A stretch of 64,000 bases of DNA from Candidatus Manganitrophus sp. (GCA_028865235.1 CP114561.1:640001-704000); one strand, 5' to 3'. Shown: positions 20,119 through 30,955, counted from the stretch's first letter. The notes: a model not told the origin generated them from the sequence alone. A program made the numbers and translations.

Positions 20119-21519
20119 ATGGGTCGAAAAGAACGATTTCCTCTCCGGTTCGCTTTTTTCTTATTGGCTTTTCTTTACCTTTATTCCACCCCTTCGGTTG
20201 TAAATGCCTCTCTGGAAACAGGCCATCCTACATCGGTCGCTTTGATTGAATCGACTTCGGAGGAAGGGACCGTCGCCTCCCCCGACCGATCGACCCCTCT
20301 TGAAGAGATTGAAGAAGAGGAGCACCTTCCCGAGGATTTTTTTGACCTCCTGACGCTGGAGCTGCCCCCTGATGCACTCCCTTTTTCGATGCAGACGATC
20401 ACGGCAGACCCCTCCGACCCCTCTATTACCTATGATGTTCCGATTGTCTTTAACGAGCTGGTCAATGATTACATCGTTTTTTTCCAGACCCGGTTGAGAG
20501 ATAAATTCGAGCTCTGGCTCGCCCGCTCCGGCCAATATACCACGCTGATGCGGGACATTCTACGGGAGCATCAGCTTCCCGAAGATCTGGTCTTCCTTTC
20601 TCTGATCGAAAGCGGGTTTAACCCGAAAGCCTTTTCCAGAGCGAAAGCGGCCGGCCCCTGGCAATTCATCAAAGGGACCGGGAAAAAGTATGGATTGCGG
20701 ATCGATGACTGGATCGATGAGCGAAGAGATCCGGTCAAATCGACCGTCGCCGCCGCGAAATATCTCAGAGATCTTTATGGCCTGTTTGGATCGTGGCCCC
20801 TCTCGATGGCCTCCTACAACGCGGGGGAGGGAAGAATTATGCGCGCCATGGCCCGGACAAAGGCGGAAGATTTTTGGGAGCTAAAACAGTCGCACCATAT
20901 CCGTCTTGAGACAAAGAACTATGTCCCGAAATACATGGCGGCGACAATGATTGCGAGGAACCCGCAGAAATATGGGTTCTCGATCGAATATCATCCCCCC
21001 TTCACTTATGACGAGGTGGAAATTCCGAATGCGACGTCGCTGAGGACGATTGCAAAGGCGGCGGGGGTCACGGTGGCCGAGATTAAAGCGTACAATCCCG
21101 AATTGAAAAAAGAGTCGACCCCGCCGCGTTATCCGCGTTATCGTCTGAAACTCCCTCCGGGAACGCGCGAAACCTTCCTGGCAAACTTTTCTCCGAATTC
21201 ACAGACGGGACCGAAGTCGACCGAGGGTCAACGGCATCGCATTTCGAAGGGAGAAACGGTCAGCTCGATCGCCAGGATGTATGATGTCAGCATCGAAAGC
21301 ATCCTTCAGGCGAATGGATTGAGTAAAGAGAGCACGATTCGGACGGGAGACTATCTGATCATTCCGACAGAGAAACACCGCATTTCGACTGGAGAGACCC
21401 TCAGCTCAATCGCACGAAAGTACAATGTCAGCGTCGGAAGTCTTCTGCGAGCCAATCACCTGCGAAGAAACAGCGCGATCCAGGCAGGACACTATCTGAT
21501 CATCCCCACCGAAGACTGA
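20119..21519 (+). CDS. mltD: Membrane-bound lytic murein transglycosylase D
   Basis: Cleaves peptidoglycan between MurNAc and GlcNAc in the periplasm. The 466-residue protein has an N-terminal signal (RFAFFLLAFLYLYS), a ~100-residue acidic linker, then an SLT domain (~140-265) with the catalytic Glu in FLSLIESGFNPKAFSRAKAA followed by GPWQFIKGTGKKYGL and SMASYNAGEGRI. Two LysM repeats close the protein (~373-415 and ~420-464, HRISKGETVSSIARMYDVS and HRISTGETLSSIARKYNVS). No lipobox is obvious. The gene is intact, with its own promoter and GGAG ribosome site. Confidence 0.93.
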   Translation: MGRKERFPLRFAFFLLAFLYLYSTPSVVNASLETGHPTSVALIESTSEEGTVASPDRSTPLEEIEEEEHLPEDFFDLLTLELPPDALPFSMQTITADPSDPSITYDVPIVFNELVNDYIVFFQTRLRDKFELWLARSGQYTTLMRDILREHQLPEDLVFLSLIESGFNPKAFSRAKAAGPWQFIKGTGKKYGLRIDDWIDERRDPVKSTVAAAKYLRDLYGLFGSWPLSMASYNAGEGRIMRAMARTKAEDFWELKQSHHIRLETKNYVPKYMAATMIARNPQKYGFSIEYHPPFTYDEVEIPNATSLRTIAKAAGVTVAEIKAYNPELKKESTPPRYPRYRLKLPPGTRETFLANFSPNSQTGPKSTEGQRHRISKGETVSSIARMYDVSIESILQANGLSKESTIRTGDYLIIPTEKHRISTGETLSSIARKYNVSVGSLLRANHLRRNSAIQAGHYLIIPTED

Positions 21520-21551
21520 CCTTTCCCATTTTGAGGCCAATCCGTTCCCGA

Positions 21552-22388
21552 TTATTTCTTTCCCGTTTCCGCCGGGGCGGATGCGCCCGCCGGGGGAGTC
21601 GTTCCTTTTGCCGGTTCCGTTGTGGAAGGGGCCGGCGTCGATGCGGTCGGAGGATTCAGGATATCCATCCGGACTTTCGCTTCAACCCCCCAGGGGGACT
21701 TTTCGAAATCCTCTGAAACCTTTTTATAAATCTCGACCGCCTCGTTCTTTTTGTCGCTTATTTCCAAGGCGCGCGCCAATTCAAAACCGGCTTGGTCTCT
21801 GCTGTTGCCCCCCTCCACTTCATAAGAAGCCCGGAAGTGCTTCAACGCCGATTCGGGATTTCCTTTTTTCTGGTAGAGATACCCCAGCTTCAGATGCGCC
21901 AAGGAGGCGAGGTTTTTTTGGGCGGCATTTTTTTCCAGGAAAGCGAGATAACGCTTCTCCGCCGCATCATAATCCTTGAGTTCAAAATAGACGTTGCCGC
22001 TTTCATACGGCGCCATCCGCGCCACGTCGGTCCGGGAATGCTTTTCCACGATTTCATCATAGAGGCTGGCCGATTTCTTCAACCGCTCCGTCTTGTCCAT
22101 GATGTCCGGCTCAGGCTCCGGCTTTCCTTCCTCGATCGGCTGCGGAAGCGGCGGGGGTTCATGGAAAAGCCGAAATGCCTCCGCTTCAATCGCGGCGGCT
22201 TTTTTCTCGGCCCGTTGGTTCAGGAACCAACCGGTGATGAAGATGGCGATGAGGGCAAGCGCGACGCCCATTCCCCCCCAGATCCACTTCGGATTGGATC
22301 GGACCTGCTCGACCAGCTCTTCCGATCGGGTGACCAGGCGAAGCGGCGCTTCATCCCTCTTCTTTTGAACTCGAATTTTATGGGGCAT
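21552..22388 (-). CDS. TPR protein with N-terminal membrane anchor (YfgM-like)
   Basis: 278 residues. The anchor at ~36-58 (GGMGVALALIAIFITGWFL) follows a cytoplasmic basic segment. A Pro/Glu linker leads to TPR units at ~105-230 (YDAAEKRYLAFLEKN, GNPESALKHFRASYEV), then a Pro/Thr/Ala-rich tail. Topology and layout resemble YfgM, the periplasmic TPR partner of SecYEG, but no bamB or hisS neighbour supports that role. It converges with mltD; 32 bp separate the stops. Confidence 0.6.
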   Translation of the reverse strand: MPHKIRVQKKRDEAPLRLVTRSEELVEQVRSNPKWIWGGMGVALALIAIFITGWFLNQRAEKKAAAIEAEAFRLFHEPPPLPQPIEEGKPEPEPDIMDKTERLKKSASLYDEIVEKHSRTDVARMAPYESGNVYFELKDYDAAEKRYLAFLEKNAAQKNLASLAHLKLGYLYQKKGNPESALKHFRASYEVEGGNSRDQAGFELARALEISDKKNEAVEIYKKVSEDFEKSPWGVEAKVRMDILNPPTASTPAPSTTEPAKGTTPPAGASAPAETGKK

Positions 22389-22512
22389 TAAAAGACTCCT
22401 TTGATCAAAACCGAGCTATCCTATGAAAATGGGGAGCGATTGTCAAGTAAACGGTGGACGGAACGAAGGACGTTCCGACTTTATCGCGGAGTCGCCCGAG
22501 GCGGCCCATTTA

Positions 22513-22541
22513 TTGACAAGCGCAAGGTCCCGTGGTACCTT
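22513..22541 (+). promoter_or_regulatory. Promoter of the CPBP protease gene
   Basis: TTGACA (22513-22518), 17 bp spacer, TACCTT (22536-22541). Predicted transcription start is near 22548, so an ATG at 22568 in another frame could also be used. Confidence 0.45.
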
Positions 22542-22637
22542 GCCATTTCATTCCCGCTGATTTTATCATGAAACCCCCGAAAACGTCGTGTGATCCGATG
22601 AAGGAAAAAGAAACCATCCCATCCGTTCCGCAGACGC

Positions 22638-23155
22638 GTGCAAATCAAAACGCTCTACCGAAACGTCTCCTTCACCATGATGCGTAAACTCATTCAAGCG
22701 ATCGGTCTCGATACTTTTTCCCCCTTCTATAAAGATCCCCCCTTTCTCCTCGCCCTCGGCGCAGGAGGTTTCTTTTTTGGCTTCTTCTCGCTCAGGTTCA
22801 GCCGCTCACGCCGATGGCGCCGCGTCAGATCTTCTCGATCCCCTTTTTATTCCTGGTCGTTTGGCAGCCCTGGTTTGAAGAGATCCTTTTTCGCGGTTTC
22901 CTCCAGGGAACGTGGGCCGACCATCCCTGGGGAAAGCGCTCCTTTTTTGGTATCACCGGCGCAAATGCGCTGGTCTCGCTTTTATTTACGATCATGCATT
23001 TCTGGACCCACCCTCCCCTCTGGGCCGTCTCCGTTTTTTTCCCCTCCCTCCTCTTCGGATACTTTCGGGATCGCTACGGAAGCCTCTACCCCTCGATCTT
23101 CCTCCACATGTTCTACAACGGGGGATATTTTTTTCTGACGGGACTCCCTAATTAA
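22638..23155 (+). CDS. CPBP-family intramembrane metalloprotease (frameshifted)
   Basis: Membrane-embedded glutamic/zinc-type protease family (CAAX-protease and bacteriocin-processing). WFEEILFRGFLQG carries the EExxxR motif, LLFTIMHFWTH the second His motif, and LHMFYNGGYF the third conserved helix. The first part (LALGAGGFFFGFF) is in a different frame; a shift at the T6 run near 22775 joins it to LAQVQPLTPMAPRQIFSIP. The N-terminus is uncertain: GTG at 22638 is in frame with the first part, but ATG at 22568 lies better relative to the promoter and would need another shift. Confidence 0.65.
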
Positions 23156-23173
23156 CTGGAAAAGGCCTTTTTG

Positions 23174-23202
23174 TTGACAAAGAAACCAGGGGCGTATAGA
23201 AT
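23174..23202 (+). promoter_or_regulatory. Promoter of nadK
   Basis: TTGACA (23174-23179), 17 bp, TAGAAT (23197-23202), 46 bp upstream of the nadK ATG. Confidence 0.55.
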
Positions 23203-23248
23203 CGGACTCGCCCTAAATTACTCATTTTTTCACTGAAATCATGATCTC

Positions 23249-24070
23249 ATGAAAACAATCGGCATCGTCTTAAAACCCGATCATTCTCAGGGGAAAGCCG
23301 TCCTTGAGAAGCTGATCCCTTGGCTTCAACAACAGGGGAAAGAAGCCCTCACGGTCGATGTCGCCAAGAAAACCATCCCGCGCTCCCTCGACATGCTCAT
23401 CGTCCTCGGGGGAGACGGAACCCTCCTCTCGGCGGCACGACTGGTGGAAGCGCTCGATATCCCGATCCTCGGAGTGAACCTTGGCAGCCTCGGTTTTTTG
23501 ACGGAGGTCACTCTGGATGAGCTCTATCCAACCCTCGAGAAAATTTTCAAAAACCAGTATGTCCTCGATCCGCGCTTGATGCTCAAATCGTTCATCCGGC
23601 GCGGTGGAAAAGAGATCCCTCAACCGCGGGTCTTAAATGATATCGTCGTCGGTCACGGAACGCTGGCGAAGCTGATCAAGCTGGAGATCACCATCAACAA
23701 CCAATTCGTCACCTCGCTGCGGGCCGACGGTCTGATCATTGCCACCGCCACCGGCTCCACCGCTTATTCTCTCTCCTCCGGCGGGCCGATCGTTCACCCA
23801 TCCGTCGATGCCGTCATTCTCACCCCGATCTCCCCCCATATGCTGACCAATCGCCCGATTATCATTCCTTCTAACGTGGCGGTCGACGTTGTTTTGAAAA
23901 CCGCCGAGAAGGGCCCCCACGTCACGGTCGACGGGCAAGAGATCTTTCCCCTGGAAGAAAACGACATCGTCCATATCGAGGCCTCGGAGCGGCGGCTGAA
24001 ATTAATCCAATCCCCCCATCGGAATTATTATCAGGTCCTCCGGCAAAAATTGAAATGGGGAGAGGGGTAA
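23249..24070 (+). CDS. nadK: NAD kinase
   Basis: Phosphorylates NAD to NADP in the cytoplasm. The 273-residue protein has the GGDGTLLSAARL phosphate-binding motif (~54-65), LGVNLGSLGFLTEV, the conserved NDIVVGHGTLAK segment, and GLIIATATGSTAYSLSSGGP of the C-terminal beta domain. Length is typical. The next gene starts in the stop codon (TAATG), so the two are translationally linked. Confidence 0.95.
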   Translation: MKTIGIVLKPDHSQGKAVLEKLIPWLQQQGKEALTVDVAKKTIPRSLDMLIVLGGDGTLLSAARLVEALDIPILGVNLGSLGFLTEVTLDELYPTLEKIFKNQYVLDPRLMLKSFIRRGGKEIPQPRVLNDIVVGHGTLAKLIKLEITINNQFVTSLRADGLIIATATGSTAYSLSSGGPIVHPSVDAVILTPISPHMLTNRPIIIPSNVAVDVVLKTAEKGPHVTVDGQEIFPLEENDIVHIEASERRLKLIQSPHRNYYQVLRQKLKWGEG

Positions 24071-25246
24071 TGCCCGATCGCGGCGGACCGCTCCGGACAA
24101 ACGCGCCCGAGCCATCCCGTGTGAGACCGGCGGCCGCTTTCCTCCGCCCGATTCTTTTTCTTTCCGCGACCCTTCTTCTATTGGCCGCCGGGATCGGCCG
24201 GGGGCAGCCCCTTCCCCCCCCGAAGCAGCCTCCCTCTGGACCGGCTGGCAGATCGGACAGGTGGTGATCCGGGCGTTGGCGGTCCAAGGGGACGAGGTTT
24301 GGATCGGGACGTCGAACGGCCTGATCCGATTCAATCGGAAAAGCGAGACGCATCAGATCTACAATACGAAATCGGGGCTCTTGTCGAACGTGGTCGTCTC
24401 GATTCGATTCGATTCGAAGGGGTCCGCTTGGATCGGCACCTACGGCGGCGGACTGAGCCGGTTCGACGGCGGCGCGTGGGAGCACTTCACCCCCTATGGA
24501 CGGGGCCCGAAGACCTATGGCCCCGAGTGGGTCCTGTACAATCCGAAAAACGGATTGGGGGACCTCTGGGTCTATGATCTCCTGTTCGAGCCGAACGGAA
24601 CGATGTGGGTCGCCACCTGGAAAGGGGCCAGCCGCTTCGACGGAAAAGGTTTTGTGACCTATACGATGGACGACGGCTTGGTCGATAAATGGGTCTACAC
24701 GATCGAGCGCGAGCCCTCCGGGGTCCTCTGGTTCGGCACCGAGGGAGGGGTAAACCGGTTCGACGGAAAAACGATGAAAGGATGGACCCACCGCGACGGT
24801 CTCGGCGCCGCGGTCGGGAATTCGAAAGCGAGTCCGCCGTCCGGCGATGAATACGAAGAGGGACCGGCGCATCACCAGCAAGACCGAAAAGAAAATCAAG
24901 AGGCCAACCCCAACTATGTCATCTCCTCTGCAATCGACGGCGAAGGGATCAAATGGTTCGGAACCTGGGGGGAGGGCTTTCTCGTTTCGACGGAAAGCGC
25001 TTCAAAAATTACACGACCGCCGACGGTCTGGCGGGAAACATCGTCAACGCCATCGAGATCGACAAACAAGGGGTGATGTGGATCGGCACCAATAAGGGGG
25101 TCAGCCGGTTCGACGGAAAAAGCTTCAAAAATTTTAACACGATGAGCGGCCTTTTAGGAGATTACGTCTATTCGATTGCGATCGACCCCGACGGGAACAA
25201 ATGGTTCGGGACCTTCGGCGGGGTCAGCCGATATTCGGGAAGGTGA
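24070..25246 (+). CDS. Exported beta-propeller protein with Reg_prop repeats (frameshifted)
   Basis: Starts at ATG 24070 overlapping the nadK stop. A signal segment (ILFLSATLLLLAAGIGRG) leads into repeated propeller blades of the two-component-regulator propeller type. Each has a W-x-G-T strand and a SRFDG turn, for example AWIGTYGGGLSRFDG, MWVATWKGASRFDG, LWFGTEGGVNRFDG and MWIGTNKGVSRFDG. Two shifts, at a C8 run (24224-24231) and a G6 run (24967-24972), must be bridged to read ~390 residues. Such domains usually sense ligands in front of a kinase, but here the protein ends after the propeller, so the role is unknown. Confidence 0.7.
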
Positions 25247-25283
25247 GAAACAGGCCGCTTCAGGAGCAAAGGAGGGAATGGAG

Positions 25284-25535
25284 ATGGACGAAGTCGAGGC
25301 AGGACGGGCAAAGTTCTTGGAAGTTCTCAAAAAGATCGATCCGAAAGCCGAAGGGGTCATTCCGGTTCGCTCGACCAACAACAATTTCCTCATCTCCCTC
25401 TCAAAAGGAAGCGCGAGGAAGTTCATCACCGTAACGGAAGATGATCTGATCGACATGGTGGACGATGATTTGATCTGCGAAGGGGTCGAAACGCAAATCA
25501 GGGAAGCGCTGGAGGCAATGAGAAAGTCGGGATGA
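25284..25535 (+). CDS. Small conserved-looking protein of unknown function
   Basis: 83 acidic residues, no signal or membrane segment (begins MDEVEAGRAKFLEVLKKIDP). A GGAGG at 25271-25275 is 8 bases from this ATG, so it is preferred over the in-frame ATG at 25278. The order helix, beta strands (IPVRSTNNNFLISL), helix (EDDLIDMVDDDL) suggests a compact cytoplasmic fold. It follows the propeller gene by about 37 bp. I do not recognise the family. The 287 bp after it contain nothing clear. Confidence 0.6.
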   Translation: MDEVEAGRAKFLEVLKKIDPKAEGVIPVRSTNNNFLISLSKGSARKFITVTEDDLIDMVDDDLICEGVETQIREALEAMRKSG

Positions 25536-25822
25536 CGCTTCAGCCTCGCGCCCATTCGTTCCAGTTGGAAAAAGCCCTTGTTAAACCGATGAGAAAATCC
25601 TCAGTTAGAACAGGCATTCTCGCCCTTATTTAATTCTCCGATCTCTGCGTCTCCTTCAACCGATGATCGCTTGGCGAGGGGCAATTACTCTGCCCTTTTC
25701 CAGGTGCACCTTGAATGTATGCATGACATCATGGGAATCCGAACAATGAGGTGGTAGAATGTTTATCATTCATGAAAAACAGTATCCATTTCACAATTCG
25801 TTAGGAGGGATCGACTCGGAAT

Positions 25823-28800
25823 ATGAATACGTTGTCTCTTGGGATCAAAGGGTGGAGATACGCCGACCTCTATGATCCCCTTCGGCTGAAGGAACTGGCG
25901 GAAATGTTTTACCGATCGGTTGAAGCGTCCGATCCCGATCTCGGCCGAAGCTACGCGGCATACCGTGAAAGCGGGGGGAAAGGGATCTCCGCCGTCGACG
26001 AATCGAACCTGATCGTGGCACTCGCTCCCCACCTGGACCGATTCGTCTCGCGCCTCTTTCGAATCGAGCCGGCCCTCTCCGCGGAAGTACAACGGGCCGA
26101 GGCTGAAAAGCCGATTTTCGACTTCAAGCGCGATTTCGTGATCAAGCGGGCGTTGAAAGCAATCCCTTCTTCCGCCGTGGCGGAGTTCGACCTCAAAAAA
26201 CTCGACCGTCAGATGGAGATGTTGGAAGCGGTCATCGCCCCGCAGGTGCAAGGAGACCGCGAGCGGTCGATCGCCGTCGCCTCGGTTCAGTTGATGGAGA
26301 TCGAACGGGATCTGGTCCGAAAGGCCAAAGGGCAGCAGCAGGTCGACGCCGAGCCGAGCCGGAAGCGGCTCGCCGAAATCTGCGACCTGCTCCGGAGCGA
26401 TCGGGCGCGCCGCCCGTTTTTCGAAGACCGTCTTCCTTTCCCCTCTGCACTCGATTCAATCCCGACGGCGGCCGAAACGGCCACGCGTCTCCTTCAGATT
26501 CCGGAGCAGTGGGTCGCCCTCCATGCCCATCGGGCCGATGCGAAGGGCCGCGTCAAAGAGTGGGTCTCGTTCCGTTTCCCGGAGAAGATCGACTTTATGC
26601 ATCTGGTGGAGACCCGCCCGATCAAAGAAGATCTCCCCGAAGCGGTCCAGGGACCGGAGAAACACCGGCGACGGCGGGACGGGTTTGTCCTGACCGACCC
26701 CCGTTTCAATCTCCGGCAGGTCTTCAACGAGGTCCACTACTGCATCTTCTGCCACGAGCGGGACAAAGACTCCTGCTCCAAGGGCTTCATCGAGAAGGAC
26801 GGAAACATCAGAGAGAACCCCCTCGGCATCCCCCTAACCGGCTGCCCGCTCGACGAGAAGATCTCCGAGATGCCCAGCTGCTGAAGCGGGACGGCGACGA
26901 CGATCGGGGCGCTGGCGATGATGATGATCGACAACCCAACGATGTGCCCCGGCACCGGCCACCGCATCTGCAACGACTGCATGAAGGCCTGCATCTACCA
27001 AAAACAGGAGCCGGTCAACATCCCGCAGATCGAGACGCGCATCCTCACGGACGTGCTGGAGCTGCCCTGGGGCTTCGAGATCTACAGCCTGCTCACGCGC
27101 TGGAATCCGCTCAACGTGAAGCGCCCGCTACCCCCTGCCCCTTCCGACGGGCCAAGAACGGTGCTGGTGGTCGGCATGGGCCCGGCCGGCTACACGCTGG
27201 CGCACTACCTGCTGAACGAAGGCATTCGGCGTTGTCGGCATCGACGGCCTCAAGATCGAGCCGCTGCCGACGGAGCTGACGGCGTCGCGCCGATGGCAAG
27301 CGCGCCGCGCCTCATCCGATCGACGTGGGTCTCCGAGCTGTACGAACCGCTCGACGAGCGGATCATGGCCGGCTTCGGCGGCGTCGCGGAGTACGGCATC
27401 ACCGTGCGCTGGGACAAGAACTTCCTGAAGCTGATCTATCTCTCGCTCGACCGACGCGCCCACTTCCGGGTCTACGGCGGCGTGCGCTTCGGCGGCACGC
27501 TGACGCTCGACGACGCCTGGCGGCTTGGCTTCGACCACGTCGCGCTCGCCACCGGCGCGGGCCGGCCGACGATCATCGACATGAAGAACAACCTGATCCG
27601 CGGCGTCCGCAAGGCGTGCGACTTCCTGATGGCCCTGCAGCTGACCGGCGCGGCGAAGCGGAGCAGCATCGCGAACCTGCAGGTGCGCCTGCCGGCGGTC
27701 GTGATCGGCGGCGGCCTGACCGCGATCGACACCGCGACCGAGCTGCTGGCCTACTATCCGCTGCAGGTCGAGAAGATCCTCGAGCGCTACGAGGCCCTCC
27801 GCCGGGAGTTCGGCGATGAGCGCATCTGGTCGATGTACGACGCGGAAGAACACGAGATCCTGGACGAGTTCCTCGCCCACGCCGAAGCGTGCCGGCGCGA
27901 ACGGGCACGGGCCGCCGAGGCGAGGGAAGAGCCCGACTTCACCCCCTTGGTCCGGTCCTGGGGCGGGGTGACGATCGTCTACCGCAAGCGCCTGTCCGAC
28001 TCGCCGGCCTACCGCCTGAACCACGAGGAAGTCGACAAGGCGCTCGAGGAGGGCATCGTTTTCGTCGAGAACATGAGCCCGGTGGAGTGCGTTCCCGACA
28101 CACACGGCGCCGTCAAGGAAGTCACCTTCGAGCGTCAGAAAAAAGACGAGAAGGGAAAGTGGCGCGGCTCAGGTGAGATCGTCCCCTTCCCGGCGCGGAG
28201 CGTCTTGGTCGCGGCCGGCACCTCGCCCAACATCATCTACGAGAAGGAGATGGCCGGGCACGTTCCAGCTCGACGGGAAGAACAAGTTCTTCCAGAACTA
28301 CGAGCCGAAGTGGAACGGAAAGCCCGAGCCGGAGCTGATTCAAATTGAAGGATGGGATACCGTCGCCACCGACGTCCCGAGCCTCTTCACCTCGTACCAG
28401 AACGACGGCCGCTACATCACCTTCTACGGCGACAACCACCCGGTCTACGCCGGCAACGTCGTCAAGGCGATGGCGTCGGCGAAGCACGGTTATCCGCACG
28501 TCGTCAACCTCTTCGAGAAGGAGATCGCCGCGATCGATCCCGCCGATCAGCCGGCGCGTGAAACGCAATTCAAGACGCTGGCGCAGACCCTCGAGGACAA
28601 GCTGCGTGCCCCGCGTCCATCGAGGTGAAGCGCCTCACGCCGACGATCGTCGAGGTCGTGGTGAAGGCCCCGTGGCAGGCGCGGAAGTTCGAGCCGGGCC
28701 AGTTCTACCGCCTGCAGAACTTCGAAATCGAATCGCCCGTCATCGAAGGAACCCGCTTGGCGATGGAAGGCCTCGCGCTCACCGGCGCCTGGGTCGACAA

Positions 28801-29584
28801 GGAGGCGGGGCTTCTCTCGCTGATCGCCCTCGAGATGGGCGGCTCCAGCCGCCTCTGCGCCGCCCTGCGGATCGGCGAGCCGGTGGTCGTGATGGGACCG
28901 ACCGGCTGCGCCGACCGAGATCCCGGAGAGGGGCGAGACGGTCGTCCTGGCGGGGGCGGCCTCGGCAACGCCGTGCTGTTCTCGATCGGCAAGGCGCTGC
29001 GCGCCGCGGGCAACAAGGTGCTCTACTTCGCCGGCTACAAGAATGGCGCCGACGTCTTCAAGCTGGACGACATCGAGGCCGCGGCCGACGTCATCGTCTG
29101 GTGCTCGGACATCGCCCCGGCGACGCAGCCGCGGCGGCCGCAGGATCAGACCTTCGTCGGCAACATCGTCCAGGCGATGGTGGCCTACGGCGAGGGGAAG
29201 CTGGGCGAAACGGCGGTTCCCCTTCGCGACGCCGACCGGATCATCGCCATCGGCTCCGACCGGATGATGGCGGCGGTCAGCCGGGCCCGCCACGCCGTCC
29301 TGACGCCCTATCTCAAGGAAAACCACACGGCCATCGGCTCCATCAACTCGCCGATGCAGTGCATGATGAAGGAGGTCTGCGCCCAGTGCCTGCAGCGCCA
29401 GGTCGATCCGGAGACCGGCGAGGAGATCGAGCCGGTCTTCTCCTGCTTCAACCAGGATCAGCAGCTGGACGAGGTCGACTTTCCGAATCTCAACGCCCGT
29501 CTCAAACAGAATTCAGTTGAGGAAAAGTTGACCAATTTGTGGCTCGATTACCTGCTCAAGAAAAAACCTCTTCTCCGAGTCTAG
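25823..29584 (+). CDS. Large fused GltD/FNR-type flavin iron-sulfur NAD(P)H oxidoreductase (frameshifted)
   Basis: A single ~1250-residue polypeptide once several shifts (near 26882, 27225, 27290, 28265, 28615, 28915) are bridged. Residues 1-300 are a helical N-terminal domain of unknown type. Next come two Cys groups, CIFCHERDKDSCSKG with GCPLD, then CPGTGHRICNDCMKACIYQ, likely for iron-sulfur clusters. A GltD/NfnB-like FAD domain follows (VLVVGMGPAGYTLAHYLLNE, PAVVIGGGLTAIDTATELL). The last ~320 residues are FNR/PyrK/NfnA-like (FEPGQFYRLQNFEIE, VLAGGGLGNAVLFSIGKAL) with C-terminal Cys in CMMKEVCAQC and SCFNQD for a [2Fe-2S] cluster. It precedes pntAB. DNA from ~26.9 to 29.48 kb has foreign-looking codon use. 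Confidence 0.7.
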
Positions 29585-29603
29585 CCCCCGCAGTTCTACC
29601 TAT

Positions 29604-29640
29604 GGGAGGCCTTCTAAAATAGAGGCCTCCCTCGATTTCT
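29604..29640 (+). terminator. Intrinsic terminator after the fused oxidoreductase
   Basis: Perfect 9-bp stem (29604-29612 with 29623-29631, GGGAGGCCT/AGGCCTCCC), 10-base loop, then a T-rich tail (tcgatttct). It separates the oxidoreductase from the pnt operon. Confidence 0.65.
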
Positions 29641-29718
29641 CTTCCCATTTCAGCCCGAAAACCGATCCAATTCGTTGCAAATAGAAGTGCCATCCCCTAT
29701 CAACACTGTTGAAAATCC

Positions 29719-29748
29719 TTGACGAGACGCTTTTAGGCTGTGTATAAA
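29719..29748 (+). promoter_or_regulatory. Promoter of the pnt operon
   Basis: TTGACG (29719-29724), 18 bp, TATAAA (29743-29748), 45 bp upstream of the pntA ATG. Confidence 0.6.
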
Positions 29749-29793
29749 TAGCTATTTGCGTTTTCCCCAACCCCACTCACTGAGGAAGCCAAG

Positions 29794-30933
29794 ATGAAGG
29801 TAGCGATCCCTAAGGAAATCATGACTGGGGAACGTCGTGTGGCCGCGACCCCCGAAACCGTCGATAAAATGATCAAAGCGGGGCTGGAGGTGCGGATCGA
29901 GTCCGAGGCCGGTCAAGCAGCCTCCTTCTTCAACGCCGATTATGAGAAGGTCGGCGCCAAGATTGCCCCCGACGCCGCCTCTGTTTATGCCAATGCCGAC
30001 TTTATCCTAAAGATCCAAAGACCGCTGATGAACGAGAAGATCGGAAAACACGAGGCCGATCTAATCAAAGAAGGGGCGATTTTGATCGCCCTTCTTCAAC
30101 CGCTGGCCTACCCCGATCTGGCCAAGACGCTCGCCGAGAAAAAAATCACCGCCTTCTCCGTCGATCTGATCCCCAGAATCACCCGGGCCCAGCGGATGGA
30201 TGTCCTCAGCTCCATGGCGAGCATCGCCGGATATAAAGCGGTTCTCTTGGCGGCCAGCACTTTCGGGAAGCTGATCCCGATGATGACCACGGCGGCCGGA
30301 ACCCTCCCGCCCGCCAAGGCGCTTATTTTGGGAGCCGGGGTTGCGGGATTGCAGGCGATCGCGACGGCCAAACGGTTGGGAGCGACGGTCGAGGCCTTCG
30401 ATACCCGCCCGGCGGTGAAAGAGCAGGTCAAGAGCCTCGGCGCCGAGTTCGTCGAGCTGGATCTCGGACACGAACAGGCGGAAGATGCCGGAGGATACGC
30501 GAAGGAGCTCTCTCCCGAATTTTACAAAAAAGAGAAGGAGCTGATTCATCAGCGGGTAAAAGCAGCCGACATTGTCATCACCACCGCCTTGATTCCCGGG
30601 AAAAAAGCGCCGGTTCTGATCACGGCGGAAATGGTCAAAGACATGAAAAAAGGGTCGGTCATCGTCGATATGTCGGTGGAACAGGGGGGAAACTGCGAAT
30701 TAAGCAAAATGGGACAAGAGGTGGTGGAAGAGGGAGTCACGATCATCGGCGCAACCAATCTCGCCAGCAGCGTCCCGATTCACGCCAGCCAGATGTATTC
30801 AAAGAACCTGCTTAATTTTCTTTTTCATCTCTATGTAAACAAGGAATTAAAATTAGATCTGAATGACGAAATCACGCGAGGATCCCTCTTAACACACAAA
30901 GGGGAAATCCTCCACACAGGAGTAAAGAAATGA
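29794..30933 (+). CDS. pntA: NAD(P) transhydrogenase alpha subunit, soluble NAD-binding part
   Basis: Domain I of the proton-translocating transhydrogenase, which transfers hydride between NADH and NADP. The 379-residue protein begins KVAIPKEIMTGERRVAATPE, has QRMDVLSSMASIAGYKAVLL and the dinucleotide motif LILGAGVAGLQAIATAKRLG, and ends as the split form does, without membrane helices. A GAGGAAG ribosome site precedes the ATG. Intact and in the local codon style. Confidence 0.95.
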   Translation: MKVAIPKEIMTGERRVAATPETVDKMIKAGLEVRIESEAGQAASFFNADYEKVGAKIAPDAASVYANADFILKIQRPLMNEKIGKHEADLIKEGAILIALLQPLAYPDLAKTLAEKKITAFSVDLIPRITRAQRMDVLSSMASIAGYKAVLLAASTFGKLIPMMTTAAGTLPPAKALILGAGVAGLQAIATAKRLGATVEAFDTRPAVKEQVKSLGAEFVELDLGHEQAEDAGGYAKELSPEFYKKEKELIHQRVKAADIVITTALIPGKKAPVLITAEMVKDMKKGSVIVDMSVEQGGNCELSKMGQEVVEEGVTIIGATNLASSVPIHASQMYSKNLLNFLFHLYVNKELKLDLNDEITRGSLLTHKGEILHTGVKK

Positions 30934-30955
30934 TTCAAAAGGGAGGAGTGGGTCA

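Noticed and set aside
23160-23173. AAAAGGCCTTTT palindrome after the CPBP gene as a terminator
   Set aside because: No loop and too short a stem to form a stable terminator hairpin.
26890-29480. Possibility that the GC-rich blocks are recent horizontal transfers or islands
   Set aside because: The blocks sit within single housekeeping genes, start and stop at conserved motifs, have no mobility genes and are full of frame-breaking indels. Transferred functional genes would keep open frames.
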